Assembly: GCF_016745425.1 (NCBI RefSeq)
Contig: NZ_JAERVK010000005.1
Span: forward strand, 219,083-283,082
Length of the DNA stretch: 64,000 nucleotides
Source of the DNA: Candidatus Methylomicrobium oryzae
GTDB taxonomy: Bacteria > Pseudomonadota > Gammaproteobacteria > Methylococcales > Methylomonadaceae
Reading direction: 5' to 3'
In this document: positions 17,081-25,771 of the stretch, piece after piece
How the letters are laid out: each line of letters begins with the position of its first letter
Position numbering within the stretch: position 1 is the stretch's first letter
Made by a program: the position numbers and the translations under genes
The notes under the pieces: generated by a model
Seen by the model: only the letters and a program-made list of their open reading frames with translations
Told to the model about the DNA's origin: nothing
Databases searched by the model: none

Positions 17081-17562
17081 GGCTATCCGCGCCGGTTCCG
17101 CTCTCGGCGGAACATCGGCTGGATGACTTTGCCTGCGGAGTCGATAGCCTGGACGACTGGCTTAAGCGGCGCGCTCGTTCTAATCAGGTAAGTAGCGCCT
17201 CACGCACCTATGTGGTCGCCGAAGGCACTCAGGTGGTCGGCTATTACTGCCTGGCCTCCGGGGCGTTGGCCTTGAATGATGTGCCGGCTTTAGTCCGTCG
17301 CAATATGCCCGATCCCGTGCCGGTCGTCGTACTCGGCCGTCTGGCCATCCATCAAGCCTGGCAAGGTCGAGGCGTGGGCGTCGCACTGTTGCAAGACGCG
17401 GTGCTGCGCGCGCTCCACGCGAGTGAAATTCTCGGCATCCGTGGCCTTTTGGTGCACGCCCTCTCCGCTGAAGCCAAGGCTTTTTATGAACATCATGGCT
17501 TTGTGGCTTCGCCGACCCAGCCAATGACGTTGATCTTGTCATTGAAGCGAAAAGTCGCGTAA
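17068..17562 (+). CDS. GNAT acetyltransferase toxin (TacT-like)
   Basis: 164 aa, starting with TTG at 17068 inside the end of the antitoxin gene. Family marks are LDDFACGVDSLDDWLKRRA, SRTYVVAE, and the acetyl-CoA loop LAIHQAWQGRGVGVALL with Q/RxxGxG/A. TacT toxins acetylate the amino group of charged tRNAs to stop translation. The weak TTG start and overlap should keep toxin output below antitoxin. Confidence 0.87.
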   Translation: MAGIRLSAPVPLSAEHRLDDFACGVDSLDDWLKRRARSNQVSSASRTYVVAEGTQVVGYYCLASGALALNDVPALVRRNMPDPVPVVVLGRLAIHQAWQGRGVGVALLQDAVLRALHASEILGIRGLLVHALSAEAKAFYEHHGFVASPTQPMTLILSLKRKVA

Positions 17563-17589
17563 TACGACAACAGATGACGCAGGAACACC

Positions 17590-17712
17590 GCAGGTAGGAT
17601 TCTCAGACCATGACCTCCTCAATGCGTCTCCATCGGTTGCCCAGGAATTGGCTCCGCTTTTTAGCGATATCGCTGCCATTATCCAGCAATCCCGACAGCA
17701 GGTACAAAAGAA
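17590..17712 (+). pseudogene. N-terminal fragment resembling a DUF1016 (YhcG) nuclease
   Basis: A short frame reads SPSVAQELAPLFSDIAAIIQ followed by QSRQQV, typical of the beginning of DUF1016 proteins, then degrades into Lys codons where the opposite-strand toxin gene ends. Roughly 40 codons remain. It was probably truncated by arrival of the second toxin-antitoxin pair. Confidence 0.35.
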
Positions 17713-18209
17713 AAAGCCTTTGCGAATTGTGCCAGAGGTGCGAACAGGGTGCGCTCTTGCGCATTCAAGTCCAAAAAGCCGTGGTGACGATAGAAAGCGA
17801 TAGCGCCCTCGTTTTTGGCGTCCACAATGACGGCGTAGGCGGCAATATCCGCGCGGATGGAACGATAAATGGCATTGATGAGCAGGGTGCTTCCCAGCCC
17901 TTGCCCCTGAAACTTCATATCGATTGCAAGTCTTCCGATCCTAATCGTCGGTACAGAAGGATAACGGGGGAAGTTCTTTTTGAAACAATCCAGTAATTGC
18001 GTGACGGAAATTTGCGCGGCGGACAGCGTATAAAAACCGGCAATTTGATTGGACACATTGCAAACCGCGACATAGCAAGCGGTTATCCGGCGGCGAATAT
18101 CCTGAGACACCTGCCGTTCAAAAAAATGGTCGAGCGGGGCACTCCCGCATGAAAAACCGGCTCGGTCATGCTGTCCGAGAGGTTCAATCGTAAATGGGGG
18201 CTCACTCAA
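17679..18209 (-). CDS. Second GNAT acetyltransferase toxin
   Basis: 176 aa on the minus strand, starting with TTG at 18209 within the stop of its antitoxin (TTTGAGTGA). It has the GNAT core IGRLAIDMKFQGQGLGSTLL and the FYRHHGF helix near 140. The N-terminal FSCGSAPLDHFFERQVSQD corresponds to the TacT opening. It is only distantly similar to the first toxin, so this is an independent module rather than a duplication. Confidence 0.85.
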   Translation of the reverse strand: MSEPPFTIEPLGQHDRAGFSCGSAPLDHFFERQVSQDIRRRITACYVAVCNVSNQIAGFYTLSAAQISVTQLLDCFKKNFPRYPSVPTIRIGRLAIDMKFQGQGLGSTLLINAIYRSIRADIAAYAVIVDAKNEGAIAFYRHHGFLDLNAQERTLFAPLAQFAKAFSFVPAVGIAG

Positions 18210-18492
18210 AAGATCCTACCAGTTTCTTATGGGCTTCCATCGCTCGCTCCATTGCCGGTACTAAAGGTGCGGGGTTTATCAGCGCTTCGGCGAAACGGAT
18301 TTGATTTTCCTGAGATAAATGAATCATTTCGGTTTGTTCAATGGTTCGTATCGCGGCATCGCGGGCTGCCGATACGACAAAATCGGATACTGTCCGCCCC
18401 TGAAGTTCAGCGGCTCGCTTTATCAGGGCATGAATATCGGGCGTAATTCGTGCCTCCAGTCGAGCATTTTTGTTTGCAGTATCATTTTTCAT
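18202..18492 (-). CDS. Second DUF1778 antitoxin
   Basis: 96 aa. RHH core NARLEARITPDIHALIKRAA and GRTVSDFVVSAARDAA, and a tail QENQIRFAEALINPAP for toxin binding. ATG 18492 has AGAGG 8 bases upstream; a GTG three codons earlier (18501) overlaps that box and is less likely. It is transcribed away from the DUF262 genes and towards the first pair. Confidence 0.87.
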   Translation of the reverse strand: MKNDTANKNARLEARITPDIHALIKRAAELQGRTVSDFVVSAARDAAIRTIEQTEMIHLSQENQIRFAEALINPAPLVPAMERAMEAHKKLVGSFE

Positions 18493-18520
18493 AGGAATCA
18501 CCTCTCATAAGCCTATATTG

Positions 18521-18533
18521 CGGCAAATTGCCG
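18521..18533. promoter_or_regulatory. Palindromic operator of the second toxin-antitoxin operon
   Basis: CGGCAA-A-TTGCCG, a perfect 6-bp inverted repeat 29 bp upstream of the antitoxin start. Its sequence is unlike the operator of the first pair, so the two antitoxins are unlikely to cross-regulate. Confidence 0.45.
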
Positions 18534-18784
18534 TACATCGTCTATATTCTTAAAAACGGCCCTTTTGAGAGTTGGCAATGGGCAAAAACGACCCACAAGA
18601 GACATTCTGAATCTCGACGGCACTGTGGCAGGTTTCAGAGTTGAGCAGTCGTACAGCGCAGTAGGGGCACATACTGAGAAAGTGGGATTAGCAAGTGCGA
18701 CATGAAATGTCGTAAGTTCAACGCAGAATTGAATCCTATACAGGATTTCAATGGGAACTTTATGCATGCCGACCGAACTGTGCC

Positions 18785-19209
18785 CCCTCAGATTCGGATC
18801 TCTCTTCGAGTCTGCCGACCTGCGCGAGCGGCTGGTGAGAAGGAATTACACGGCTATCTGACTCGAAAACATCTTCGCGCCGCCCGAGGACTTCATGATA
18901 GAGTAGGAATACATCATCATCGTCTTCCCTAAGGCGCAACCTGACCCCATGCTCTTCCTGACCTCGGAAAAAAACCTCAGCTACCGGGATGACCGCAAGT
19001 ACAAGTCTCTCGGCGAAGACGGAGGCTTACACTTTCTCTGCACGTTCAATGCCGAAGGTCACCATAACTTCGGGGCGTCCGATGCCTGGTGTGATTCGCT
19101 GCTTTTCCGGACCGAGGCCATCAATCGCATCGCCATGCGGACAGGTGAACGTTTGGACCTGAGGATACCGCCGCTTGGTGGGCGCCAGGAGTCGAATGAG
19201 CGTGGGTGA
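18785..19209 (+). pseudogene. Broken gene with two in-frame stops, family unknown
   Basis: One frame reads LFESADLRERLVRRNYTAI, stop (TGA), LENIFAPPEDFMIE, stop (TAG), EYIIIVFPKAQPDPMLFL and on through YRDDRKYKSLGEDGG to a stop at 19207-19209. The continuous protein-like text across two stops indicates a decayed gene. It precedes the DUF262 pair in the same orientation and may have been a third component. The rest of the 18534-19309 gap holds nothing else I can support. Confidence 0.4.
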
Positions 19210-19309
19210 GGATGCAGTTTTTGACGCACCGCGCGCCCCATGGGCGACCAGCACAACACCCTATTCGCGCTAAAGCCTGAATTCAAATTCACTAACCCGG
19301 AGGATCATT

Positions 19310-20626
19310 ATGACCATTAGCCGAGGCGACGTTAGTGCCGTTACCGTCGGTAACCTGCTCGCCGAGAACCTGAGAATTCCTCACTACCAGCGTCCCTACA
19401 GCTGGGAGCCGGAGACTGCTCTGCAGCTGCTTGACGATATCCAGGAGGCCGACCGCGAACGGCGCGACGTCCCGTATGTCCTTGGTGCCGTAATTCTGCA
19501 CAATACGGGCCCGAGCCTAGAGGTGGTCGATGGCCAGCAACGTCTGCTCACGTTACGCATGATTTTGCTTCTTACGGGGACAGCTGGTTGTCCCAAGCAT
19601 AGTGATCAAGCTGATAACCCGATCAATCGCGTGTGGAACGCTCTTCGTCGCCATGAGGCTTTGAGAAAGGAAAACTGTGAGGGACTGGCGGAGTTCATCC
19701 GAAACCAGTGCCAACTGGTCCGCGTCGTGACAGACGACGTTGACGAGGCCTTTCGAGTGTTCGACTCCCAGAACTACCGCGGAAAGCCCTTGGCGCCCCA
19801 TGATCTTCTCAAGGCTTACCATTTGCGCGAAATGCGCGACGAAACTGTTTCCATGAAAGCTGCGGTCGTTGAAACTTGGGAATCGGTCACTGACGCTGAA
19901 TTGAATCGACTATTCTCGACTTATCTCTACCGGATTGCGCGCTGGGCTCGCGGAGAGAGCGCCCCGCGATTCACGGTTCACGATATCGGCATGTTCAAGG
20001 GGATATCCCCCAAGAGCAGCCGATCACCGTGCGCTCGCTACCATATGGCGGCGCAGGTTGCGATCCCCGTTCTGGACGTGTGGAGAGGGTCCCCTTCGGG
20101 ACTCGCGGATCGGGAGGCGGGGCGGATCCGCTTCCACCTGGATGCGCCGCTGCTGGCCGGAAAAACTTTCTTTGAAATGGCGGCGTTCATGTTGAAGGAG
20201 CTGAGGCTACTGGCCCGGGAGGCGTTCGACGGAGAGCGCGCAGAGTTTGCGCTGTATAACGTCGGCGCAGAAGAGGGCAGTAACGTTTTACATGAGCGCC
20301 CGTCCCGGAGCCGGTATCGGTTCGTCTCCGAGCTATATCTGGCCGCACTCCTGTATTACACGAACAAGTTTGGAGACGAGGATCTGCCTGCCGCGCGTGA
20401 TCGGCTCTTTGCTTGGGCCTATTCAGCGCGGGTGGAGTTACTCCGCGTACAGTTCCGGTCGATCGACAATCGCGCGCGAGGCGATCAGTCGAACGCATCG
20501 GCGTTTGCATTGATGCGCACAGCGGAGTCCGGCCGCGTCATTCGCCAACTGTCTACAGCTAGCGGGACTTATAACAGCGACCACGAGAAACAGCTCGTTG
20601 CGCTTTTAAAAAAGTTGGAGGCATGA
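19310..20626 (+). CDS. DUF262-family protein, first of a pair
   Basis: 438 aa. The N-terminus IPHYQRPYSWEPETALQLLDD and EVVDGQQRLLTL (DGQQR about residues 74-78) is the ParB-like DUF262 nucleotide-binding domain found in GmrS and related restriction proteins. The C-terminal part is helical and I see no clear DUF1524/HNH motif. GGAGGATC precedes the ATG. Its stop overlaps the next start in ATGA, so both are coupled. Likely the NTP-sensing half of a two-protein defence system. Confidence 0.82.
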   Translation: MTISRGDVSAVTVGNLLAENLRIPHYQRPYSWEPETALQLLDDIQEADRERRDVPYVLGAVILHNTGPSLEVVDGQQRLLTLRMILLLTGTAGCPKHSDQADNPINRVWNALRRHEALRKENCEGLAEFIRNQCQLVRVVTDDVDEAFRVFDSQNYRGKPLAPHDLLKAYHLREMRDETVSMKAAVVETWESVTDAELNRLFSTYLYRIARWARGESAPRFTVHDIGMFKGISPKSSRSPCARYHMAAQVAIPVLDVWRGSPSGLADREAGRIRFHLDAPLLAGKTFFEMAAFMLKELRLLAREAFDGERAEFALYNVGAEEGSNVLHERPSRSRYRFVSELYLAALLYYTNKFGDEDLPAARDRLFAWAYSARVELLRVQFRSIDNRARGDQSNASAFALMRTAESGRVIRQLSTASGTYNSDHEKQLVALLKKLEA

Positions 20627-22572
20627 TGAAAAGTGATCAACTCGACCCTAAGCTACTAACCATTGGCCAACTGTTCGATGACTCAGGCGGGACCTACATG
20701 GTGCCCATCTACCAGCGGAACTATGCGTGGCAAGTCGAGCAGATCGAGCAACTCTTGGATGACATCAAGGACGCGATGCATGATGGGAAAAGTTGCTATT
20801 TCCTCGGCAACCTGATGGTCACCGAACTGAAGGAGACGCCCACCTGCTTTGAGGTGATCGACGGCCAGCAACGGCTGACAACCCTTTATCTGCTCCTGAC
20901 CTTCCTGGAGGGAAACAACGTTTTGAACATCAAACATCAGGAGCGTCTGCGTTACGAGTCTCGCCCCCGCGCAACAGAGGCACTAAGGCGAGTTGCACCT
21001 GGATTTTTGCGTCTTTCCGTTTCGTCGGCACACTCATCGACCACCGAAGATGGCGGGATTCATCAGGCTTACAACGTCATCCGGCAATTCATGAATCAGC
21101 ACTTCAAGAATGCCGAGCTGAGCCAATTTGCGAATTTCCTGCGCGATAAGGTGACTGTCGTTCGAGCATCCCTGCCCCGCAAGACGGATTTCAATCGCTA
21201 CTTCGAGATAATGAATACCCGCGGCCAGCAGCTTCAACAGGTCGACATCGTCAAGGCACGGCTTATGCAGCACCTTGACCAAGATGCCCAGCGGGCTTGT
21301 TTCGCCTGGATCTGGGAAGCTTGCGCTGATATGGATTCCTACGTTCAGATGATGCTGACGCGAGGCGACACGAACCTGCGTCAGAAGATCTTCGGCGACG
21401 ACTGGTCCTTGCTCACAGTTTCGAGCTTTGATCAACTCGTCACGATCCACGTAGTGGCCGACGACATCACTAATCCCAGCACATCTCTGACGCTCGACGA
21501 TGCGCTGGCAAAGTACGCTGAGATGCGGACGGCAGTTGTCAGTGAGGAACAGGACAATGTGCGCTTCCGCTCTACCATCGAGTTCCCCTCTTTTCTGCTG
21601 CACGTCCTCAAGGTGATGAACGGCAATGAGAACGAGGACGAGGGCCACCTGGATGACAAGAGGCTCGTCAAGTGCTTCGAGCAATTCCTTGAAAACCACG
21701 GCGCCGAGAAGTCGCGCCGGGTTCAGGAGTTCGCCCTCAAGTTACTGCGTTGCCGGAATCTCTTTGACAGCTTCATTCTGAAGCGACAGTACACCACCAC
21801 GAACAGCGACGAAGGCGACTGGTCCCTCCAACGTCTTGTCAAGCGCAGCTCCAAAGATCGGCCGATTCCCGGGTACATCAACACCTTCTCCCGGGGCAGC
21901 GACAATGTTGAAGAGGATGGGGACGTCGATCCGGAAACCAACGATCTATTGATACTCCAGTCGATGCTGCGTGTGACCTATACCTCGCCAAGGACAATGC
22001 ACTGGATCACTAGGCTGCTGAAGCTTCTGGACGAGAGCGAAGGCGCTGAGGTAACGGAATCCGATCTTGCTGACGTATTGCGCAATTATGCCCGCAACAA
22101 AGTCAGGGAAGCCTTCCCCTTATACGAACCACCTTGTGGCTTCAGCATTAACCGGATTGTTTTCACCTACCTGGATTACCTGATATGGATGGACCGGAAG
22201 AACCCTGAGTTCAGGTTCTCCTTCCGGAACTCGATTGAACATTTTTATCCGCAACATCCCGATGAGCAGCAATCGGGAGCGCAGCTTTCCGAAGAGTGCC
22301 TCCATCTACTGGGAAACCTGGCTCTTGTAAGCGTCGGCGTAAACTCGAAGTTCAGCAATAGCCTGCCCAGCGCCAAGGCCTATAACTTCCAGAACACAAT
22401 AGAGAAACAGAGCCCAAAGCTGCAAGTGATGGCGGAGATCACTCGCAACGGCAAAGCATGGGGCACCAAGGAAGTTCTCGAGCACCACAACGCGATGATC
22501 AAACGCCTGCACAGTGATCTCGAGCTGAAATCGCAGGCGAATGCGGGAAGCGAGCTTTGTCACGTAGGCTGA
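20623..22572 (+). CDS. DUF262-DUF1524 (HNH-like) protein, second of a pair
   Basis: 649 aa. DUF262 at the N-terminus (VPIYQRNYAWQVEQIEQLLD, FEVIDGQQRLTTLY with DGQQR near 80-84) and a C-terminal DUF1524-type nuclease region with SIEHFYPQHP near 538 and a downstream LGNLALVS/NSKFSN block. This is the GmrSD-like architecture in one chain. A second ATG directly follows the first. Known relatives cut modified or foreign DNA; target here unknown. Confidence 0.85.
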   Translation: MMKSDQLDPKLLTIGQLFDDSGGTYMVPIYQRNYAWQVEQIEQLLDDIKDAMHDGKSCYFLGNLMVTELKETPTCFEVIDGQQRLTTLYLLLTFLEGNNVLNIKHQERLRYESRPRATEALRRVAPGFLRLSVSSAHSSTTEDGGIHQAYNVIRQFMNQHFKNAELSQFANFLRDKVTVVRASLPRKTDFNRYFEIMNTRGQQLQQVDIVKARLMQHLDQDAQRACFAWIWEACADMDSYVQMMLTRGDTNLRQKIFGDDWSLLTVSSFDQLVTIHVVADDITNPSTSLTLDDALAKYAEMRTAVVSEEQDNVRFRSTIEFPSFLLHVLKVMNGNENEDEGHLDDKRLVKCFEQFLENHGAEKSRRVQEFALKLLRCRNLFDSFILKRQYTTTNSDEGDWSLQRLVKRSSKDRPIPGYINTFSRGSDNVEEDGDVDPETNDLLILQSMLRVTYTSPRTMHWITRLLKLLDESEGAEVTESDLADVLRNYARNKVREAFPLYEPPCGFSINRIVFTYLDYLIWMDRKNPEFRFSFRNSIEHFYPQHPDEQQSGAQLSEECLHLLGNLALVSVGVNSKFSNSLPSAKAYNFQNTIEKQSPKLQVMAEITRNGKAWGTKEVLEHHNAMIKRLHSDLELKSQANAGSELCHVG

Positions 22573-22877
22573 AATGCCAATAATTGGCGCATAGCAGCCC
22601 GATTCGGACCAGAATACTAAGGTCGACTTCGGCCGAGAAGCTCTCGGTCAGCGCCTGCGGAACCTGTTAGGAATTTTGTGTAAAACAGCCATTGTGAGTC
22701 GTATTGACGAAAGACCGCTTAGGCCGAGGAGCCGGAATTGCCCCTTTGGCTGCTTTAAGAGTGAACCGGCCTCTCGAATGGCAGCTCTATGGCGTGGGTG
22801 TCCGGCGGCTCTTGGCCGAACTTGCCCTATTGACTATCACAGAGTAAAACAGCCCCTCCATGTTGCCGATCTAGTTT
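22573..22877. other. Gap without a gene
   Basis: 305 bp between the DUF262 pair and the convergent 22878 gene. It contains degenerate stretches such as GGCCGAACTTGCCC (about 22812) that echo the repeats at 23688 and 26350. I see no gene or clean terminator. Confidence 0.5.
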
Positions 22878-23516
22878 TTATGTCAACTGAAGGCAATCGG
22901 CGTGTTTTTTGTACAGCTTTACAACTTCCATTGCTAGATCGCCGTCATTAATAAGTTGAGCTAATGCGATGGCTGACATGTGCAAAAGATTGTTTGATTG
23001 CCTTACAGCAGAGTAGTGAATATTAACTGGATAGCCAGCATTACTTCTGTTGGCCGCATGAATTCCGCCATGAACATAAGAATTGAGCGGTTGCCATGAA
23101 TAATCTTTAAACTCACTCAAGTGACGATGCACACCGGGCGGCCCTTTTTTTTGAATATCCTCCATCATCTTGGAAACATTGGGTAGTCCGTTTTTTGCTG
23201 CTTGCTCACTCTCAGGTGTTAGCGGTGCCACTAGTTTGTCGATTGCAGTTTCAGATGCAGCATAAAGGGCCCAAATTGCTCTAACAAGAGCCTCGTATTG
23301 AAGACGTAGCATTCCCATTGCAGAGGTGAGTAAACGAATTCTGGTGAGCTCTCTTAAGGAGATAGCGTGCTCATGAGCAATGTTGCACATTGTAACGACC
23401 GCAGAGCTTCGATTATCATCGCCAAATTCGAATTTCTGAAACATTGAAAACAACTCGTCATCGAATTGCTCGGATCTAGCAATGACCTGTTCAAGATCAT
23501 TCACAGTAATCATCAA
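22878..23516 (-). CDS. Conserved all-helical protein, DUF6988/DUF5677-like
   Basis: 212 aa, all helical. Marks are MCNIAHEHAISLRELTR, LRLQYEALVRAIWALYAA and NSYVHGGIHAANR, the layout of DUF5677/DUF6988-type proteins, which appear in genomic islands and resemble abortive-infection helical bundles. Function unknown. It converges on the DUF262 pair. Two ATG codons open the frame; a GGGAG box lies upstream. Confidence 0.65.
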   Translation of the reverse strand: MMITVNDLEQVIARSEQFDDELFSMFQKFEFGDDNRSSAVVTMCNIAHEHAISLRELTRIRLLTSAMGMLRLQYEALVRAIWALYAASETAIDKLVAPLTPESEQAAKNGLPNVSKMMEDIQKKGPPGVHRHLSEFKDYSWQPLNSYVHGGIHAANRSNAGYPVNIHYSAVRQSNNLLHMSAIALAQLINDGDLAMEVVKLYKKHADCLQLT

Positions 23517-23649
23517 AAACTCCCTATAAAATTAAAGCTTGATTGCAGGAATGTTCACTAATTTTAAAAATTATATCCAGCGTTCTAAATGTGATCTTTT
23601 AAAGATATGCCCAAATTTACTTGGGCTGCTAGGCAAGTATATGTTGAAT

Positions 23650-23672
23650 CGCTGTCATTGATAATGACAGCG
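23650..23672. repeat. Perfect 23-bp palindrome
   Basis: CGCTGTCATT-gat-AATGACAGCG has 10-bp arms around three bases. No T-run follows on either strand, so an operator or an insertion scar is as likely as a terminator. It lies in the 23517-23823 gap, which has no gene. Confidence 0.5.
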
Positions 23673-23687
23673 CAGCAGTCCGAAAAT

Positions 23688-23715
23688 GGCCGAACCTGCT
23701 CTGTCAGAATCAAAG
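23688..23715 (+). repeat. Dispersed repeat, copy 1
   Basis: GGCCGAACCTGCTCTGTCAG followed by AATCAAAG; matches 26349-26376 with two or three differences, and weaker echoes occur near 22812. Confidence 0.5.
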
Positions 23716-23823
23716 AACAACAACGGTTTATAGAGACCATCAGTTAGAAGGTGTTAATTTTCAAACGGTTTTCCATAAACAAAAAACCCGTTGGAAAGTC
23801 TGCCGTTGAACTGCTCTAAACTT

Positions 23824-24180
23824 TTATTCGGCTAATAGGGCTTCAATAGTGGCCTTCGCATTACATTGAGCGATGGCTTCGGCGAGCTGCATGTTGTTTA
23901 ATTGATGCTTGATGGCTGTAACACGATGCCATTCAAATGGTTGGTATTCCTTTTGCGCAAAGGTAGCGATTTGGCATTTCTTAACCGGAGAATTAGCGAA
24001 GGGCATTTTTGCGTCGGGACGCAAAGGCTCCATTCCTTCCGAGCTGGGCGCATAGATTAAAAAATCGCCTTTTATTGCCAGGACCGCGCGATATTGATTT
24101 GCCGTGGTGAAATACAAATCGCCCACTGCAATCTCGGATTCTTTCAGCCAAAGAGCTTTATTTTTCTTGTTCTTTTTCAT
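23824..24180 (-). CDS. Hypothetical protein
   Basis: 118 aa, with a Lys-rich start (MKKNKKNKALWLKESEI) and a central VGDLYFTTANQYRAVLAIKG segment of beta character. No family recognised. Its length and the codon-like composition support a real gene, though no strong ribosome site is seen. Confidence 0.5.
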   Translation of the reverse strand: MKKNKKNKALWLKESEIAVGDLYFTTANQYRAVLAIKGDFLIYAPSSEGMEPLRPDAKMPFANSPVKKCQIATFAQKEYQPFEWHRVTAIKHQLNNMQLAEAIAQCNAKATIEALLAE

Positions 24181-24443
24181 GCAGAATTTAAGCTCAAACG
24201 GGTTGATGCTTACTGAGTCTCATGGCCCCGGATTTAACACGCTCTTGGCCCTAAAAGTCGCTCATGTACAGATGGGTTTTGGCGAGAAGCCGCCGAATCG
24301 TAAAGTGCATTAAATAATTGTACCATGGTAAAGACCAGCGTTTGGGTTAAACGTACGGACGCCCCCGAATCGCTGGGTGGCTCATCAGTTGCGGCATAGA
24401 AGAAGCTAACCGATCAACTTACCCTTGTTCCATGGCACATTTT

Positions 24444-24863
24444 TTACGATTTGTTTTCCTTCAATTTATTTGGCTGCCTAAACCGATTCTTACCCGCAAC
24501 ACGGAGGAGACGAAGAAATTTTGGACATTCAAAATGGTTTGGAGCATTGCAGACCGCTGCATGACGGAGCCCGTCTCGCATAGCCGTCAGTTCTTTAATT
24601 TTCCTGTCTAACTCGTCTGCCTTGGCCAAAAGCAACGCTCTATTGATGTCAGGCCCTTCCGGAGTAAACATTTCACCAATCTCATCGAGCGAGAAACCAG
24701 CGTGTCGCCCCAAAGTTATTAAAGCCAACCTCTCTATGACGTTGGCGCTGAATAGCCGACGCAAACCCAAGCGACCGGTAGACTGGATCAGTCCTTTTTC
24801 TTCATAAAACCGTAACGTTGAAGCGGGTAAGCCAGTTGCCTTTGCGACCTCAGATATATCCAT
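24444..24863 (-). CDS. MerR-family transcriptional regulator
   Basis: 139 aa. The N-terminal winged helix DISEVAKATGLPASTLRFYEEKGLI and the GFSLDEIGEMF turn are typical MerR. A dimerisation helix (KADELDRKIKELTAM) follows, then CNAPNHFECPKF, whose two Cys and His might bind a metal or thiol ligand. It is divergent from tpm, with a MerR-type promoter in between, so it probably controls tpm and itself. Confidence 0.88.
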   Translation of the reverse strand: MDISEVAKATGLPASTLRFYEEKGLIQSTGRLGLRRLFSANVIERLALITLGRHAGFSLDEIGEMFTPEGPDINRALLLAKADELDRKIKELTAMRDGLRHAAVCNAPNHFECPKFLRLLRVAGKNRFRQPNKLKENKS

Positions 24864-24887
24864 TATTTCACCTGTCGTAATTAATGC

Positions 24888-24918
24888 TTGACTTCAAGTT
24901 GACTTGAACTTTTATCCT
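24888..24918 (+). promoter_or_regulatory. MerR-type promoter for tpm with dyad operator
   Basis: TTGACT (24888-24893) and TATCCT (24913-24918) are 19 bp apart, the long spacer typical of MerR-activated promoters. The spacer contains the dyad TTCAAGT-TG-ACTTGAA (24893-24908). Confidence 0.7.
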
Positions 24919-24997
24919 AGCCCTGAATACAACTTGGTACAACACTTAAGCATCAAGTTTGTGGTGATTTTTTATTTGAACGATTTAAGGAGTCGAT

Positions 24998-25651
24998 ATG
25001 GACGCAAGTTTCTGGCATCAAAAATGGGAGCGCGGCGAGATTGCTTTTCATGAACGCGAAGCAAACCCATTTCTGGTAGCCCATTTTAAGAAGTTAAAGC
25101 TGGCAAAAGGTTGCCGTGTGTTCCTGCCTTTGTGCGGCAAAACACGCGACATTTCCTGGTTACTTGGCTGCGGTTATCGAGTGGCTGGCGCCGAATTGAG
25201 CGAACTCGCCGTTAACGAGTTGTTTAAAGAACTTGGGTTAGAGCCGCAACTCTTTAAAGCTGGGGAGTTGGTCCGCTACAGCGCTAAAGATATCGACATA
25301 TTCGTGGGCGATATTTTTGATGTGTCTGCTGAATATCTGGGGCCCATAAGCGCGATATACGATCGCGCTGCTTTAGTCGCCTTGCCTTCCAGCATACGAG
25401 AGCGATATACGTCACATCTGATGAACATAACCGGCACAGCGCCGCAGTTGCTGATCTGTTATGAATACGACCAACGGTTGATGGATGGCCCTCCGTTTTC
25501 AGTTACCGAGAACGAAGTAATGCAACATTATGGCGCTATGTACCAATTAAAGTCAGTTGAAAGCAAGAGTGTCGCGGGAGGTTTGAAGGGAAAAGTCGCA
25601 TCAACGGAGACCGTCTGGTTGCTCCAGCACGCTAGTGTCGAACAGTGTTGA
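24998..25651 (+). CDS. tpm: Thiopurine S-methyltransferase
   Basis: 217 aa, the normal length of bacterial TPMT. SAM-dependent methyltransferase marks include FWHQKWERGEIAFHE, VFLPLCGKTRDISWLL (motif I) and VAGAELSELAV, with IYDRAALVALP later. Bacterial tpm methylates selenium/tellurium or thiol compounds and can give metalloid tolerance. AAGGAG lies before the ATG. The MerR gene opposite suggests induction by such a compound. Confidence 0.92.
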   Translation: MDASFWHQKWERGEIAFHEREANPFLVAHFKKLKLAKGCRVFLPLCGKTRDISWLLGCGYRVAGAELSELAVNELFKELGLEPQLFKAGELVRYSAKDIDIFVGDIFDVSAEYLGPISAIYDRAALVALPSSIRERYTSHLMNITGTAPQLLICYEYDQRLMDGPPFSVTENEVMQHYGAMYQLKSVESKSVAGGLKGKVASTETVWLLQHASVEQC

Positions 25652-25771
25652 ACAGTTTCCAGTTAAAGTTTAGGGTTTTTGGGTTTCCACTGCCTTTCTC
25701 CTCGCTTAAACCGATAGGAATCGTTCCCCGTTTCTAATACTTTTTTAGCCTACAGCATGAGGTGTACGGTA

